Shown: positions 11,801 through 22,122 of the stretch, in pieces
Layout of the letters: every line of letters starts with the position of its first letter
Position numbering within the stretch: position 1 is the stretch's first letter
Assembly (NCBI GenBank): GCA_037044905.1
Contig: JBAOKB010000165.1
Location: 22,274 to 86,273, forward strand
Reading direction: 5' to 3'
Source: Hortaea werneckii
Taxonomy: Eukaryota; Ascomycota; Dothideomycetes; Mycosphaerellales; Teratosphaeriaceae
Length of the DNA stretch: 64,000 nucleotides
Translations under genes and position numbers: made by a program
Notes under the pieces: generated by a model
What the model was told of the DNA's origin: nothing
The model's database searches: none
The model's input: only the letters and a program-made list of their open reading frames with translations

Positions 11801-14139
11801 AAACGCCATCAGCCAGCCTTTACGGTGAGGCAAGTCCTCCACCGACAGGTAACAGTATCAAGTATCGCGCCGTGGATGAATATATTAGCAGCGTCGAAGA
11901 AGCACGCAACAACGCCCGTGAAGACAGAGCGAGAAGCCGAGCGGGTAGTCGCGCAGGCAGCCGAGCGCAGAGCAGAGCTCGTGGTGAGACCCGCACACGG
12001 CGTGGTACGAGCAGGGGGAGAGAACCTTCAGAGACACGCTCTCACGGTGGTACGCGCTATATCAAACCCGCCAAGCGCTCGCCTTCTTCACCAGTGCCGA
12101 TGTCACCAGAGGAAATCGCGAAAGCCAGCCAGCGGGGCTCCAGGCCTGAGCCTGAGCCAGCAACAACGGACGACGAGGCCTTTTACAAGGTCGCTCTTGC
12201 GGACTCCCACAAGAGCCCTCGCTCTGTCAAATCTGGAGCATCGAAGAAGAAGTCTCATGAGGACGAAGATCATGCCTCATCTGGAAGAATTGACAGCGGC
12301 CGGGGTAGAAGCGCATCTAGACACAGAGGCAAAATGGCCCGATCGCCTTCAAACGCTGAAATTGAGACGGGAGAGCATGATTCGGTCCAGCCTAAAGATC
12401 GGGGGCTCCGTTTCCGGGCAAGAAGTTCAAGCCGTCGACCAAGCGAAGATCTCCAGTCCAGAAGGGCTGTAAATCGTCAACAGCGGGCCAGATCTAGTAG
12501 TCGCCAACCTAGTAGGCAAGACGACGTCGACCCACTGCCTACATCAGATTTGTCAAATAACACTGGGGATGACAATGTCTCGGAGGCCTCTTTTGCGGCG
12601 GCCTCTGAAGCCGGACGAAGGAAGCCTCGGGGCTTGTCTCGGAAAGAACTCGCAGCGAGAGAGCTCGAACAACGGCGCTTGTCCCTGGCACGTAGGCCAT
12701 CAGCACCTTCGATTCCTTTCCCTGACCAAGGTCCACCGCCTGGCTCCGGCACAAGACCAGGTATGGGTTCTCGGTCGCATACTGAGCTGGGCGACAGCCC
12801 GACTTCATATTTGCCGCCCCTGTCTCGAAGCCACACGGTAGACCCCGAGTCTATGTCTAAATACAACAAGAAGAACGGCTCAAGGTTGCCCGCGATTGGA
12901 CTTCCTGCGACGCCAAGGGCAATGCGGCATCCACGCTACATGAGTGAAAACCCCAGTGAGGAGGATAGAGCACCGCCAGTTCCTGAAATCCCTGGCAACG
13001 TCAGCGAGCTATCATCCTTGGGAGGTAGTCTTACTGGTTCCAGCCTCAGCCACGCCACAGGGTCGAACATCAGCAGCCAGGTCTCATCGTCACTGCATTC
13101 AGCAGAGCCGCCGCAAGAAGGTGATGATCTGGGGCCGCTTTTGCCGTCCACTGTTTTTGGACAAAAGTTGCCACAAGGCTTGGATCGCTCGGCATCAGCG
13201 CCGCCTGAAAAGATGAGTGGCAATGTGCACCCAATGTACAATGCAGGTCTGCCGTCTTCCTTCCGTCGTCACTCTGGCGGACGCGGCCACATTCGTAAGA
13301 TCTCTCCGCCAGATGTTGCAGCCCAAGCAGACGAGCAAATGGGACCATTCAGCATAGACGAGGCCTTGAATCCTGAGCAGCAGCAGCAAGTAGTCATCAT
13401 CCCGGAAGAAGACGAAGGCCCACCGCCGCCAATGTTGCCACAACTTCAGCACCTTGCCGGACCGCCACCACCTCCGCCACCGCCAGTGATGTTTCAGCAG
13501 AACAATCACAGCGGTTCGGATGTGATTGATATTGCCATTGACAATGACCCTATTGTTGATGTCCCAGAAACACTTCCGGCCTCGACCTTCCAAACATTGC
13601 CTGCGACGACTTTTCCTAATACGCTGCCTACGACGACTTACCCAGCGCCAATGGAACGAGCCAATACCGCATCCCCCAGCATGCATCGACGCGGCCGAGG
13701 CAGTGTCAGTGAATCTTTCGGGTCTCGCTTTCGCGGCGTAACGGATCGCATGCGCAGCCAGTCTCGTACAGTCAATCACACCAAGCAATCATCTGTACCT
13801 GACTCGTCGCAAACACGTCCGTACGAGACAGTCCTTCCGCCAATGCCCAACCACCATGAACATGGACGTCGCGAGAGTCTCAGCCGAAAGAGCCCATACG
13901 AACAATCTGTGGCACATGGGGGACAGGAGAAAGGCATACCACCGCCTCCACCTCCGCCACCGGCGCCGCCAGGTCCTGGAATGGAAGGCCGCATATATGA
14001 GACGGCTATTCCTCCTACGACGCTGCCCCAAAGTAGGAGCCAAAGCGCAATGGGCTACCGCAACCCTAAAGAAATTAGAGCAAACATGCCACCTGAGACG
14101 CTGCAACAGGGTGTGTACCAGCCTACCGGCTTTCTTTGA
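8823..14139 (+). CDS. WD40-repeat scaffold protein with long disordered, polyproline C-terminus; in-frame TGA
   Basis: Exon 1 is 8823-9670; a 79-nt intron (GTAAGT...GTAG, branch TGCTAAT) leads to exon 2, 9750-14139. Full length would be about 1745 aa. Residues about 30-380 are WD40-like beta repeats (YDAGNTAIVWDILTGG, FAIGYLNGSILIATLQ, TSDGDLRVWSV, HTVQQYDI). Next comes a helical middle region (DIQSLIRDELSRH, EAVLLTCLTCPADWGRQSF) and then a very long disordered tail with RS-like Arg/Ser repeats (SRAGSRAGSRAQSRARG), polyproline stretches and three TLPxTTFP-like motifs. The joined frame meets a TGA at 9772-9774 inside the last WD repeat (SWDV-stop-TKKVTYEL), after which the same frame continues for more than 1450 codons. 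No alternative acceptor in the right phase avoids it. Role unknown; a scaffold is likely. Confidence 0.75.
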
Positions 14140-15467
14140 GCGATGACCTTTCATATTGCTCGAACCGCCAAAGTGCAAGAGGCAGTGGACTTTGATTTCG
14201 TTTAACTCGAAGCTGCATATACACACAACCCCCTCTCTTGCGCCCTCTAAAGCAGGGAAACGGATTGAGGGACCACTACGACAACCTTATATCTTATTCT
14301 TTCGACGACGTCACGACGAATTCTATATCTTAATCGACAAATGGCAAGGGTTCGCATTATTATCTTTCAGCAACAGTTTCAAAGCACATTAAGCGTTGGC
14401 GCTGTCAAGAGCGTGCAGATTGTCCTCGGACTTTGTAGATAGCCTTCGGTTCAGAACTCCTCTTGCTGCCATATTTGCTGCTTTTCCGGCTACTCTTCAT
14501 CATTCGACAGAAGAATCGATTTACTAGAGATCAACGTTCGGCCTCACGGCCTAGTATGATTTTTCGGCATTACTAGTATGGCACATTTGTACATACGTGG
14601 ACGAATTACGATCGATTTCCATACACATCTTCTCCTCTCCCTGTTTCAAATAGGGTACCTGAATCCACAAAGAGAGAAGTTCCTGCAAAGCTTGCAGAAT
14701 AGTCACACTCATGGTTAGGGGATACATCTCTGCAGCCCCTAGTCCTCACGAATATGTCGCTGTGCAACAATCACCTTCCCGGCAGCTCCCCGAAACAGCC
14801 GTATCACCCCTGAATATTGCGTACCAGGGTAGGTTCAATTTATCGTTGGGTTGGTTGGGACACGGGCGTCATGCAGTTTGAATGTTCCTGCAGCATGCAA
14901 GAACATTGCATGCGACCTGCATCGGCAGTGCTTGCATGCTGCAGTCAGACGTGTCGAGCTGCACAGAGAAAGTTACTGGTACATAGGATAGAGCGAAGGG
15001 CAGACCAAACACGTGACGAACACGTGACTCCATGATTGATATACAATTCAGCTTATCCTGAGAACGGTTCGAGCTCAAGGCGTGTGAGGAATCGCACCAG
15101 ACTTAAGTCTCCGACTTCTAGTATCTGGAATAGAGTCTTGAGCGAACAAAGAGCGTCTTTCTCATGCCGCTTAGGCAGCAGATATAATCAAGCGATAAGT
15201 TCGACAATACATACCTTGACGAGAGCTTGCCCTATTCAGTTACTATTAGTCTGAGCCGATCATTCATGTTCAGGCTCTCCAGGTAGGTTGACACCAAAGA
15301 GTGGACGCATAGCACATACATTCACTTCAGTCAAAAGTGGCGGCGGGTCGGGAACGGGATTTCCCTGCCGTTTCCGCTCAAGCCCTCCCACTTCACGCGG
15401 TTCTGACCCCACGTCCTCCAAGAGAGACAACCTTCAAGGCCCGGTCACCGCCGAGGCCAGCCTTGCC
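14140..15467. other. intergenic region and likely UPF3 leader
   Basis: No supported gene. It contains the 3' flank of the WD40 gene, a perfect inverted repeat at 14888-14944 (listed separately) and, from about 15290, a stretch open in frame with UPF3 that probably is 5' leader. Confidence 0.5.
14888..14944. repeat. perfect 14-bp inverted repeat with 29-nt spacer
   Basis: The arm CTGCAGCATGCAAG (14888-14901) is exactly complementary to CTTGCATGCTGCAG (14931-14944). The spacer itself contains more GCATGC/TGCAT words. It could form a stem-loop or serve as a paired binding site in the region between the WD40 gene and UPF3. No flanking target duplication or open frame was seen, so it is not a recognisable transposon. 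Confidence 0.8.
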
Positions 15468-17060
15468 ATGCCTCCGAAACAAATTGCAAAGAACGATCGC
15501 GGCGTGCTACCTGTGAATGCTGCGGCCCGCGCTGCGCCCACTACGAAAGCACCAGCTCCACGATTGAAGCTCGAGATCCGCCGCCTCCCACCCGGCCTGA
15601 CACTTAGTGAGTTTGAAGAGGCTTTGGGTGAAGAGTGGAAGCTGGGTAGTGGCAAGGTGGACTGGCGCGAATACCGTCAGGGCAAGATCAGAGCGCCAGG
15701 CAAATTGCCGGAACAATCCCGATGCTACATACATGTTGTCAATGAGAGTGTGGTGAGAGAGTTTGAGCAGCGCTTCCTCAACGTCGCCTTCCACGACAAG
15801 GCTGGCACCCATCGCCATGTTGAGCTGAAAAACCTACAGCCGACCATAGGGTTCGCGACAAACCAGCGGACACCATTGGCGGTGAAACAGCGCCTGGATA
15901 ACAGACAGGGCACTATCGACCAAGATCCTGAATTCATTGCTTTCCTGGAGTCCGAGACCCAGCCTATTCCAAAGCCAGCGGCAGTGGATGCGAAAGATGA
16001 TGCTGAGCACCCGGCAGTGAAGAGCACCCCACTCATTGATGATCTGAGGGAGAGGAAGGCGAATAAGGCGAAAAACGCGGCATCAAAGGCCGAAAAGAAG
16101 AAAGAGGAAGACGGCAAGGGCCATGCAAGTGCACACAGCAAAGGTGCTTCGCCTCAGAAGGGCACAAAGGGGGCTCAGCAGGACAAGGTGGAACAGGCAG
16201 CTAAGGAGGTAGCTAAGGCGCCGAACAAACAAGCTGGTGGGAAGGCTACAGCACAACAACAACAGCAACAAGCAAACGCTAAAACAGCGTCTCCTGCTCG
16301 CTCCAAAAAGCAAGCGCAAACACAGAAGCAGCAGTCTGCGTCCGCTCAGTCTGCTTCACCGGGAGCTTCTGGGCCGCCTAGCCCGGCGCCGAACCGTAAC
16401 CCAGGCCCACAAAGACAGCGTGGCAACGCAGAGGGTATTAAGAAGATGTTACAAAAAGACTTGGGCATCAAGCCCAAGCAGCAATCTGAACCCAATCAAT
16501 CCAAAGCCACTAAGCAGACACCACAAGCCGTAGCATCGCCACCAGCTTCCACAGCGACCTCTACACCCCCGCCCTCGGCACAGAATAAGAATCAACCGCC
16601 TGCAGGTCCGAAAGCCAATGCGCAGAACAAGCAAGCACAGCAGCCTGCGCCCGCTCAGGCGAATGCGTCGCAACTAAAAGCTTACCTCAAGCATGCAAAT
16701 CCGAGCCAGGGCATGACTGAGATGCTCATACTACGTTCACTGTCCGAGTTCGGCGAAGTTGCCAACGTGACAATCGACCCGAGGAAAGGCACAGCGATCG
16801 CCGTTTTCAAAGATGGTGGAGGTTTGAAGAAGGCTCTGGAGGCAAAGAAAGTGCCAGTGGCCAACGGTGCTGTCGAAGTCTTTGAGTTCAAAGATACTGG
16901 CGGCCGCGGGGCTGGAGGAAATGCTAGAGGACGCGGTGGTTTCAGAGGCGGCAGAGGTGGTGGGAGGGGAGGAGCTCAAGGCGCGAACAAAGATGGCAAG
17001 AATGCAGGCGGGCAGGGTGCCGCGGGCTCCGGTGCTCAAAATGGCAACAAGGCAGCTTGA
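15468..17060 (+). CDS. UPF3: Upf3, nonsense-mediated mRNA decay factor (Smg4/UPF3 family)
   Basis: Single exon, 530 aa from ATG 15468 (MPPKQIAKNDR); the frame is open upstream to 15288, but the family begins near this Met. The Smg4/UPF3 RNP-type domain is at about 25-160: RLKLEIRRLPPGLTLSEFEE, CYIHVVNESVVREF, and an FxNxxF-like region with HVELKNLQPTIGF. The middle is a Lys/Gln/Ala/Pro-rich linker with poly-Gln. A second RRM-like segment lies at about 400-470 (LKAYLKHANPSQGMTEM, SEFGEVANVTIDPRKG), and the end is an RGG box (GGRGAGGNARGRGG...). Upf3 bridges Upf2 and Upf1 on aberrant mRNA; the RGG tail probably binds RNA. Confidence 0.88.
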   Translation: MPPKQIAKNDRGVLPVNAAARAAPTTKAPAPRLKLEIRRLPPGLTLSEFEEALGEEWKLGSGKVDWREYRQGKIRAPGKLPEQSRCYIHVVNESVVREFEQRFLNVAFHDKAGTHRHVELKNLQPTIGFATNQRTPLAVKQRLDNRQGTIDQDPEFIAFLESETQPIPKPAAVDAKDDAEHPAVKSTPLIDDLRERKANKAKNAASKAEKKKEEDGKGHASAHSKGASPQKGTKGAQQDKVEQAAKEVAKAPNKQAGGKATAQQQQQQANAKTASPARSKKQAQTQKQQSASAQSASPGASGPPSPAPNRNPGPQRQRGNAEGIKKMLQKDLGIKPKQQSEPNQSKATKQTPQAVASPPASTATSTPPPSAQNKNQPPAGPKANAQNKQAQQPAPAQANASQLKAYLKHANPSQGMTEMLILRSLSEFGEVANVTIDPRKGTAIAVFKDGGGLKKALEAKKVPVANGAVEVFEFKDTGGRGAGGNARGRGGFRGGRGGGRGGAQGANKDGKNAGGQGAAGSGAQNGNKAA

Positions 17061-17390
17061 GCTGATTGAACAGTTCGCATAATGCACTCCTTCCAACACC
17101 TCCGGGCACGTGAAATTGCACGGAGGTAGTCCGCCAACGTCCCAACAGACATACTCCAGCTGGAACACCTTGAGCTATCAAGTGATCGTGGAGGAATGGG
17201 GCTGCAATGGTCGACAAACACTGCACAGCACCGTGGAAGAGCATCAAGAGTCCCCAACAAAGACTCGCCAGACGTAATTGCCCACATCACCTGTCATAAG
17301 ACGTTGGTGGCGTGAATGGGGGTTCTGCTCGCTAGAGACTCAAATGAAAGCGGCATGAGTATCATGCAGTATAGTACAGGGCTATGATCT
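17061..17390. other. convergent intergenic region (UPF3 / SAM carrier)
   Basis: Holds the 3' ends of two converging genes. Nothing else is recognised. Confidence 0.5.
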
Positions 17391-18407
17391 CTATACACCT
17401 CCGAACAGGTTGCTCGCCCATTGATAGCTCCCCAGGAACACCGCACCACCAATGCTAATCCACATAGTGCGCGGCCCAACACCACTAAAGAATGCTTTGC
17501 CTCCTTCCTCCCTCCATATCTTGCTCGTAATGGTGAACGCACTCTCACGCTGTGTCGCAAGCATGAGTCTCGTCTTCAGAACGTCAAGCGGCGTAGTCAA
17601 GCCTGCAGCAATAGCGCCTGAAATTGAGCCAAAGATGGCACTCTCTGCGCCAGTGACATCTGACGGTCTTGACGACTTTGCCCGCTGGTTCAATGCCCAT
17701 TTCTTCAGCCCTTCCCACAAAGGGAATTGGATAACCGTGAAAGGTACCTCGCGCATGACTGTTATACCCCATCCTCTGTATAGCTCTCGCCATACGTGAA
17801 GAAAGCCATGCGTCCTCCTCTGCTGTAATATCGAGGTCAAAGCCATGAGACTAGTCGGCGACTGTCCAGCCTGCGCCCTCTGCTTCACAACTTCAGTCGG
17901 TACCCTAACCATGCACGCGGCGATCTCTCCCAGACTCGCTGCCAGCATATGTCCTCCCGCTTCTCCTAGACCGCCTCGTTTGGGGGATGCAGCGAATTGC
18001 TTTTTCACCCCTTCATATGTGACGAAGAATAGAGCTGCACCGGGCGCTGAGCCCACTACCGCTGATCCAATGCCATTGTAAACGCCGCGGAAGCCGCCTG
18101 ATGCCCAGAAGCCGGCGGAAGACTGGAGTCGAGTTTTAAGTGTGTCGAGAGGGAAGAGTGAGGTGTCTACTGTTGTTCCTGCTATGCCGCCTGCCTAAGC
18201 TTGTCAGTACCAGGGCAGTTGCATAGAAGTTGGGAGGAAGATAGAGCGTACCACTAATGAGCGTAGATATGGCGAATCAATGATCGCCGAAGACTTCGAG
18301 TCCATTGCCAGACGTTCACCTGCACTTTTGAAGTCGCCATTCTGAAAAGATGATCGCGCATCTTTCCCTTTCACATGCTCCGGCGTCGGCATCATGGACG
18401 TTGCCAT
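17391..18407 (-). CDS. PET8: mitochondrial S-adenosylmethionine carrier
   Basis: Two exons, 18407-18252 and 18194-17391, with a 57-nt intron (GTACGC...TTAG, branch CTGACA); 319 aa. The join reads SPYLRSLV/AGGIAGTTVDTSLF followed by PLDTLKTRLQ, the first carrier signature (PxDxxKxR). Later ones are RVPTEVVKQRAQ and PLDVLKTRLM, giving three repeats of two helices each. The GG/GxxAG pattern and order match the SAM transporters (SAM5/PET8), which import SAM into mitochondria for methylation, biotin and lipoate synthesis. An upstream in-frame Met at 18458 is possible, but 18407 has the better initiation context. The N-terminal 45 residues are poorly conserved. Confidence 0.88.
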
Positions 18408-19252
18408 CTCTCCGAGGAAACGCCGAAGCTGCGTGCACTTCCACTCTTCTCCATTCATCGACTCAAGATCCTGTCTAACACTTACATTTCATCGGCTTTC
18501 TTTGAATACCTAGGTAGTCCTCTATCTACGTTTGTCATGAAAGAGCAGCAAGGGCTTGCCTTGATGCGGAACTTGACTGCACTGCAAGATATTCAGACGG
18601 AAAAAGGAGTTCATTTCATTTTAGAGCCAGAGCTGGTACGAAGCTCTGTAAATCGAGACGATACTGCTTTCTTTGCAACGAGTCTTTTCTATGATCAAAC
18701 ATGGCTCATTTATGAGGAACCAAGTATATAATAAGACCTCGATCTTCTTCCTTTTCTTACAATCTCGCATCGCTGCTTGGTGTAATATGCATTTGCTCGC
18801 TTGTCACTCCTTTTAAAACCTGGGATGTAGCTATAGCGTACGGTCAAAGATACCATGATCTTGAGTATCACACGTGGTAGGAAATGGAAGGGCTACAACT
18901 CGCGACACATTTGCACTGATTCCATTGGATGATCGGCCGCCCCGAAGCTGTGCAGCGTTCAGCTTTGCAGATCTCATTTCTTGATCTTGAAAGTTCCTTC
19001 AGCCTTCAGCCGCTTCCTCTCCTGAATCGATCTGACTGGACCAAACTCAGAATTGCCACATAGAGCTTTCAATCGTACAAGTGCGGAGCGTGGCGAAGTG
19101 TGTGTGACCCTGCGGCATGAGGCTGATACCCTGATCATTCTCAGCTGCAGACATGCTGTATTCCATTTGCGCAGTGCTAAAGTCGCCGTCCCATCGAGCG
19201 ATGACCGTCACAGCTCTCTAAATTGTGATGTTGCTATCGTTCTCCACTCAAC
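18408..19252. other. 845-bp intergenic region, divergent promoters
   Basis: Lies between the SAM carrier (minus) and the signal-peptide protein at 19253 (plus). Short open frames such as 18540-18731 show no coding character. No site recognised. Confidence 0.5.
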
Positions 19253-20120
19253 ATGTGGCAGCAAACGATTTCAAGGCACTCAATGCTGCCGCTTTATGTC
19301 CTCCTTTTGGCCGCTTGTGTTGAACAGTCTCAAGCAGCAGCGCAGGGCCGGATAGACCTCAAGTATCCTCCGCCGCGAATCTCATCAACAGAGACGACAG
19401 TGACTGCCGGCGACGTGATACGCTTCAGATGGGAAACAACATGGCCGACTGTCACAGTCCAGCTGTGGCAAGGCCCAAATAAGAAAGGCTCAATGTCGCA
19501 CATGAACTTGCTGAGTAAATAGGTGCCAGTCAACTCTGTCTTGAAGCGACTACTAATGGTGTCCAGCTAACGAGTCAAACACGACGACAGACGTCGGTTG
19601 GACCGTCCATGTCTTGCCTAGAATGAGCAGGGAGCCGCCGCTATACCTGTATATCTTCAATCCAAACGACACGAGCTGTCGAGCATGCTCTCAAAACAGC
19701 AGCGATTTTTACATTCGTGGCAAGGAGAGCCCAGGATCTGGGGAAGAAGGAGGTCCTGTGAAGCTAGGTCTGGGAATTGGACTTGGACTTGGACTTCCTC
19801 TCCTCTTCATCACGGCTGTTGTTGTGTGGCTCTGGATAAGGCGACGGAGGAGGAGAGCAGAAGGAAGAGATCGGGAGTCACAGGCGGAGCCGTTGAGGGA
19901 TTGGAGACAACAGCCGTCGCCAATGTCTACGGACACGTATCCCACGCCGGGCATGCACCAAGACAGAGACAAACAAGCAGCAGAAAGTGGTGGATATGAT
20001 GTGATGGAGCTGTCACCAGAGCAAATGATCTCGGAAGCTCCCAGAGAGCACGAAAGGGTTGAGCTTGAGGCCGATCCTGTTGTAGTGTTGTCCAGAAGGG
20101 AGGCATTGACACATCAATGA
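19253..20120 (+). CDS. secretory-pathway single-pass membrane protein, hypothetical
   Basis: Exons 19253-19514 and 19567-20120 join across a 52-nt intron (GTAAAT...CCAG, branch TACTAAT). The likely start is Met 19283 (MLPLYVLLLAACVEQSQAAA), which makes a clear signal peptide; 19253 would put ten polar residues ahead of it. The ectodomain of about 120 residues has Ig-like beta character (ISSTETTVTAGDVIRFRW, VTVQLWQGP), two cysteines (CRAC) and N-glycosylation sites (NESNTT, NDTS, NSS). One transmembrane helix (LGIGLGLGLPLLFITAVVVW) is followed by an Arg-rich stop-transfer stretch and an acidic cytosolic tail of about 100 residues. The layout recalls fungal wall-associated sensor-like proteins. 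No enzymatic domain; function unknown. Confidence 0.72.
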
Positions 20121-20187
20121 AGTATGTCGGCAGAATCGGTGAAGATGTGCCATGTAGTCATCGCACACGCAGGGATAGACTCTAAGC

Positions 20188-20832
20188 TCACCATGGCTCA
20201 GCACGAGGGAGTCGGATTGCTCGTTCCTGCTCCATTGCACCTTCATGAGCATCCTCCTGTTCGTCCTTTCTTGGGTCGCCGGTCTCATCATGGTGGCGCC
20301 GGTCTATCCTCGCCCTAGCTCTCCGCCAACCAAAACGACCGACTGCCCATAGCAAACCTACACCTGCACCGCCTAGGATACCGGTAGGGGCAAGCAAAAA
20401 GGCGGCGCCACTGGCAACTGATCCAATGGCGGTACCGCTCACGGCTGCGACGATTGCTCCGACGGCAGCATATTTCGCGTATCGCACCAGACGCCAGAAT
20501 ATGAAAATTGTAACGTATCTCAAGCTCCGCAAGATGGTCCTGGTCCGGAGATGGGTCGGTTGCGGTCCTGTCTTCGGATCCACCAGGAATTTGATGGCGA
20601 CCTTGGATTTGCTTAAAGCATCGTGTTCTGCTTTGGTATCATGGCCCCCGGATGAATCCATGTGACTTCTTTCAACTTCCATCTGGGAAAAGTGAGACGA
20701 GACGAAAGGTCTGGCCACCAGTATCCCTCGAAGGCAGGGAGGCACACTTAGATCGCAGACATAATTCGTCCGGAGTCTTCCGAAAAACACACTAACCTTC
20801 TCTGCTATAGCTCTCCTTTTCTGCTCTGACAT
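20188..20832 (-). CDS. small hypothetical membrane protein, Gly/Ala-rich
   Basis: Starts at 20832 (MSEQKRRAIAEK). A 114-nt intron (20683-20796, GTTAGT...CCCAG) is likely because its translation looks non-coding; removing it gives 176 aa. Since its length is a multiple of three and it holds no stop, a retained form of 214 aa is also open. The product has one or two hydrophobic stretches (VTIFIFWRLVRYAKYAAVGAIVAA and SGAAFLLAPTGILGGAGVGL) and basic and acidic ends. Convergent with the gene ending at 20120. No family recognised. Confidence 0.55.
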   Translation of the reverse strand: MSEQKRRAIAEKVSVFFGRLRTNYVCDLSVPPCLRGILVARPFVSSHFSQMEVERSHMDSSGGHDTKAEHDALSKSKVAIKFLVDPKTGPQPTHLRTRTILRSLRYVTIFIFWRLVRYAKYAAVGAIVAAVSGTAIGSVASGAAFLLAPTGILGGAGVGLLWAVGRFGWRRARARIDRRHHDETGDPRKDEQEDAHEGAMEQERAIRLPRAEPW

Positions 20833-21039
20833 TTCTCTCTATCTCATTCTCACTTGTCCACATCCAACCTATCCAAACTCACCGCATATCCAAGGACTCG
20901 ATCGCCAAAACCTCACCACTGCACATCAAGACAAATTGAGGGTATTCGCGACTTGCAGACGCCAGATCAAGCATCGGAGTGCAAGACCGCTCGATATAGC
21001 CAACGCGGGTGTACCCGCTCGGTTGATGATGCAGCGTCA

Positions 21040-21137
21040 ACACCCATGACGCAGTGGCTTAGCGTGTCGTTCTTATATTTGTTCTTCGGAACACGTATGG
21101 TAATGCGAAAGTCGCGAGTTCGAATCTCGCTGGGTGG
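21040..21137 (+). tRNA. probable tRNA-Ile (anticodon TAT) with a 25-nt intron
   Basis: A box-A-like TGACGCAGTGG and a B-box-like GTTCGAATC are correctly spaced. The cloverleaf can be drawn: acceptor ACACCCA/TGGGTGG (six pairs, A-G mismatch at the first position), D stem ACGC/GCGT with loop AGTGGCTTA, T stem GCGAG/CTCGC with loop TTCGAAT, variable loop AAGTC. The anticodon loop CTTATA puts TAT at 34-36, and 21078-21102 would be an intron after position 37 containing the hairpin GTTC-TTCG-GAAC. The anticodon stem is weak (U-G and U-U at its lower end) and the first acceptor pair is mismatched, so this could be a degenerate copy. Confidence 0.55.
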
Positions 21138-21807
21138 TTTGTCTCTCCCTGCTCGTTTGAATTTACGTTCATTGCTAATAAGAAGCAGTAATATCCTTAG
21201 ACACACGGTTTCTGTAGTTGATTCGCGTCATCTTCCTTTTTTTTTTTTTTGCTTTGGTTTCCCACCCTTTTTTTTTTCATCCATATGACTCCCTAGTACC
21301 TATGATCATTATTTGAATGTTGTTGCTCATGCGACTGGTTTCAGACATGCTGTGATGTGAACTCGAAATGATATTTTCTTCTATTGGTACGGTCATCATC
21401 CACAAAGGACTCCATTTCCTCGTTCAAAAGATTGAAAAGGTTACACACCCTTACATACAGAAGTTACTCATCGGCATCAGTCGTTGAGGTGCGGCGCACA
21501 TTTGCTGCATGACCCGCCGCGATTCTCTTTAGCCTTACATTATGCAAAGCGAGAGAGAGTCAGGATTTGGAAGATCTCTAGACATTTTGAAGTAAAGATA
21601 ATAAGCTCCAGACATTTCACCCGATCCACTCGTACTTTTGGATTTCCCTTGTAAAGCTGGAGCCGACTGTTCGATGGAAACGTTCCCTTGAAGATCGACG
21701 ATATGAAGAGAAGGCAAAGAGCGCGAGTAAACCCTGACATCAAGTCGTGCCCAGGTAAAGCAAATGAAGACGGCGCTTAGCACGTCACTTGTATGACAGG
21801 AGTCTGG
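21138..21807. other. intergenic region with poly-T tracts
   Basis: Two T-runs at about 21238-21251 and 21269-21279 follow the tRNA; T-runs of this kind terminate RNA polymerase III. No supported gene. Confidence 0.5.
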
Positions 21808-22122
21808 CTATTGCAAGAATTGTTCTTGGGGGCTATCTTGAAGTTCAGCGCTTGTCCTACAATCGATTCTTTCAATGGCTAACTTGCCTGTAACCTTCTT
21901 GCAACAGCTTCCGCAGCACACTTTGCAGTTCCTGCCAGAGCAGCTTGTGCTTGCGCTTCCACAATTGACAGCTATGCCGTTGCTGCAGGAAGAGAAGCGC
22001 TTGAAAAGCTGTTCGCTATCCTCGTTTGGTGCAGTAAGCTCTTGCGGTGTAGCGGTGTCACCAGACGGGAGTGCTACGGCAGATGATGCTAAGAGTGCCA
22101 GAAACAAGGCTATGGGCTGCAT
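21808..22122 (-). CDS. small secreted cysteine-rich protein (effector-like)
   Basis: 104 aa. It has an N-terminal signal peptide (MQPIALFLALLASSAVA), a short acidic pro-region ending in a Lys-Arg pair (LFKR, a likely Kex2 site), then a mature part with eight cysteines in about 35 residues spaced C-x7-C-x6-C-x4-C-x2-CC-x2-CC, plus one more Cys in the tail. Small size, dense paired cysteines and Kex2 processing are the usual marks of fungal secreted effectors or antimicrobial peptides; which one cannot be told from sequence. The last 30 residues are less convincing and a short intron near the 3' end is possible. The gene stands alone between gaps of 670 and 740 bp. Confidence 0.65.
   Translation of the reverse strand: MQPIALFLALLASSAVALPSGDTATPQELTAPNEDSEQLFKRFSSCSNGIAVNCGSASTSCSGRNCKVCCGSCCKKVTGKLAIERIDCRTSAELQDSPQEQFLQ

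Noticed and set aside
20967..21206. 79-codon minus-strand frame
   Set aside because: It is the shadow of the tRNA-like sequence.
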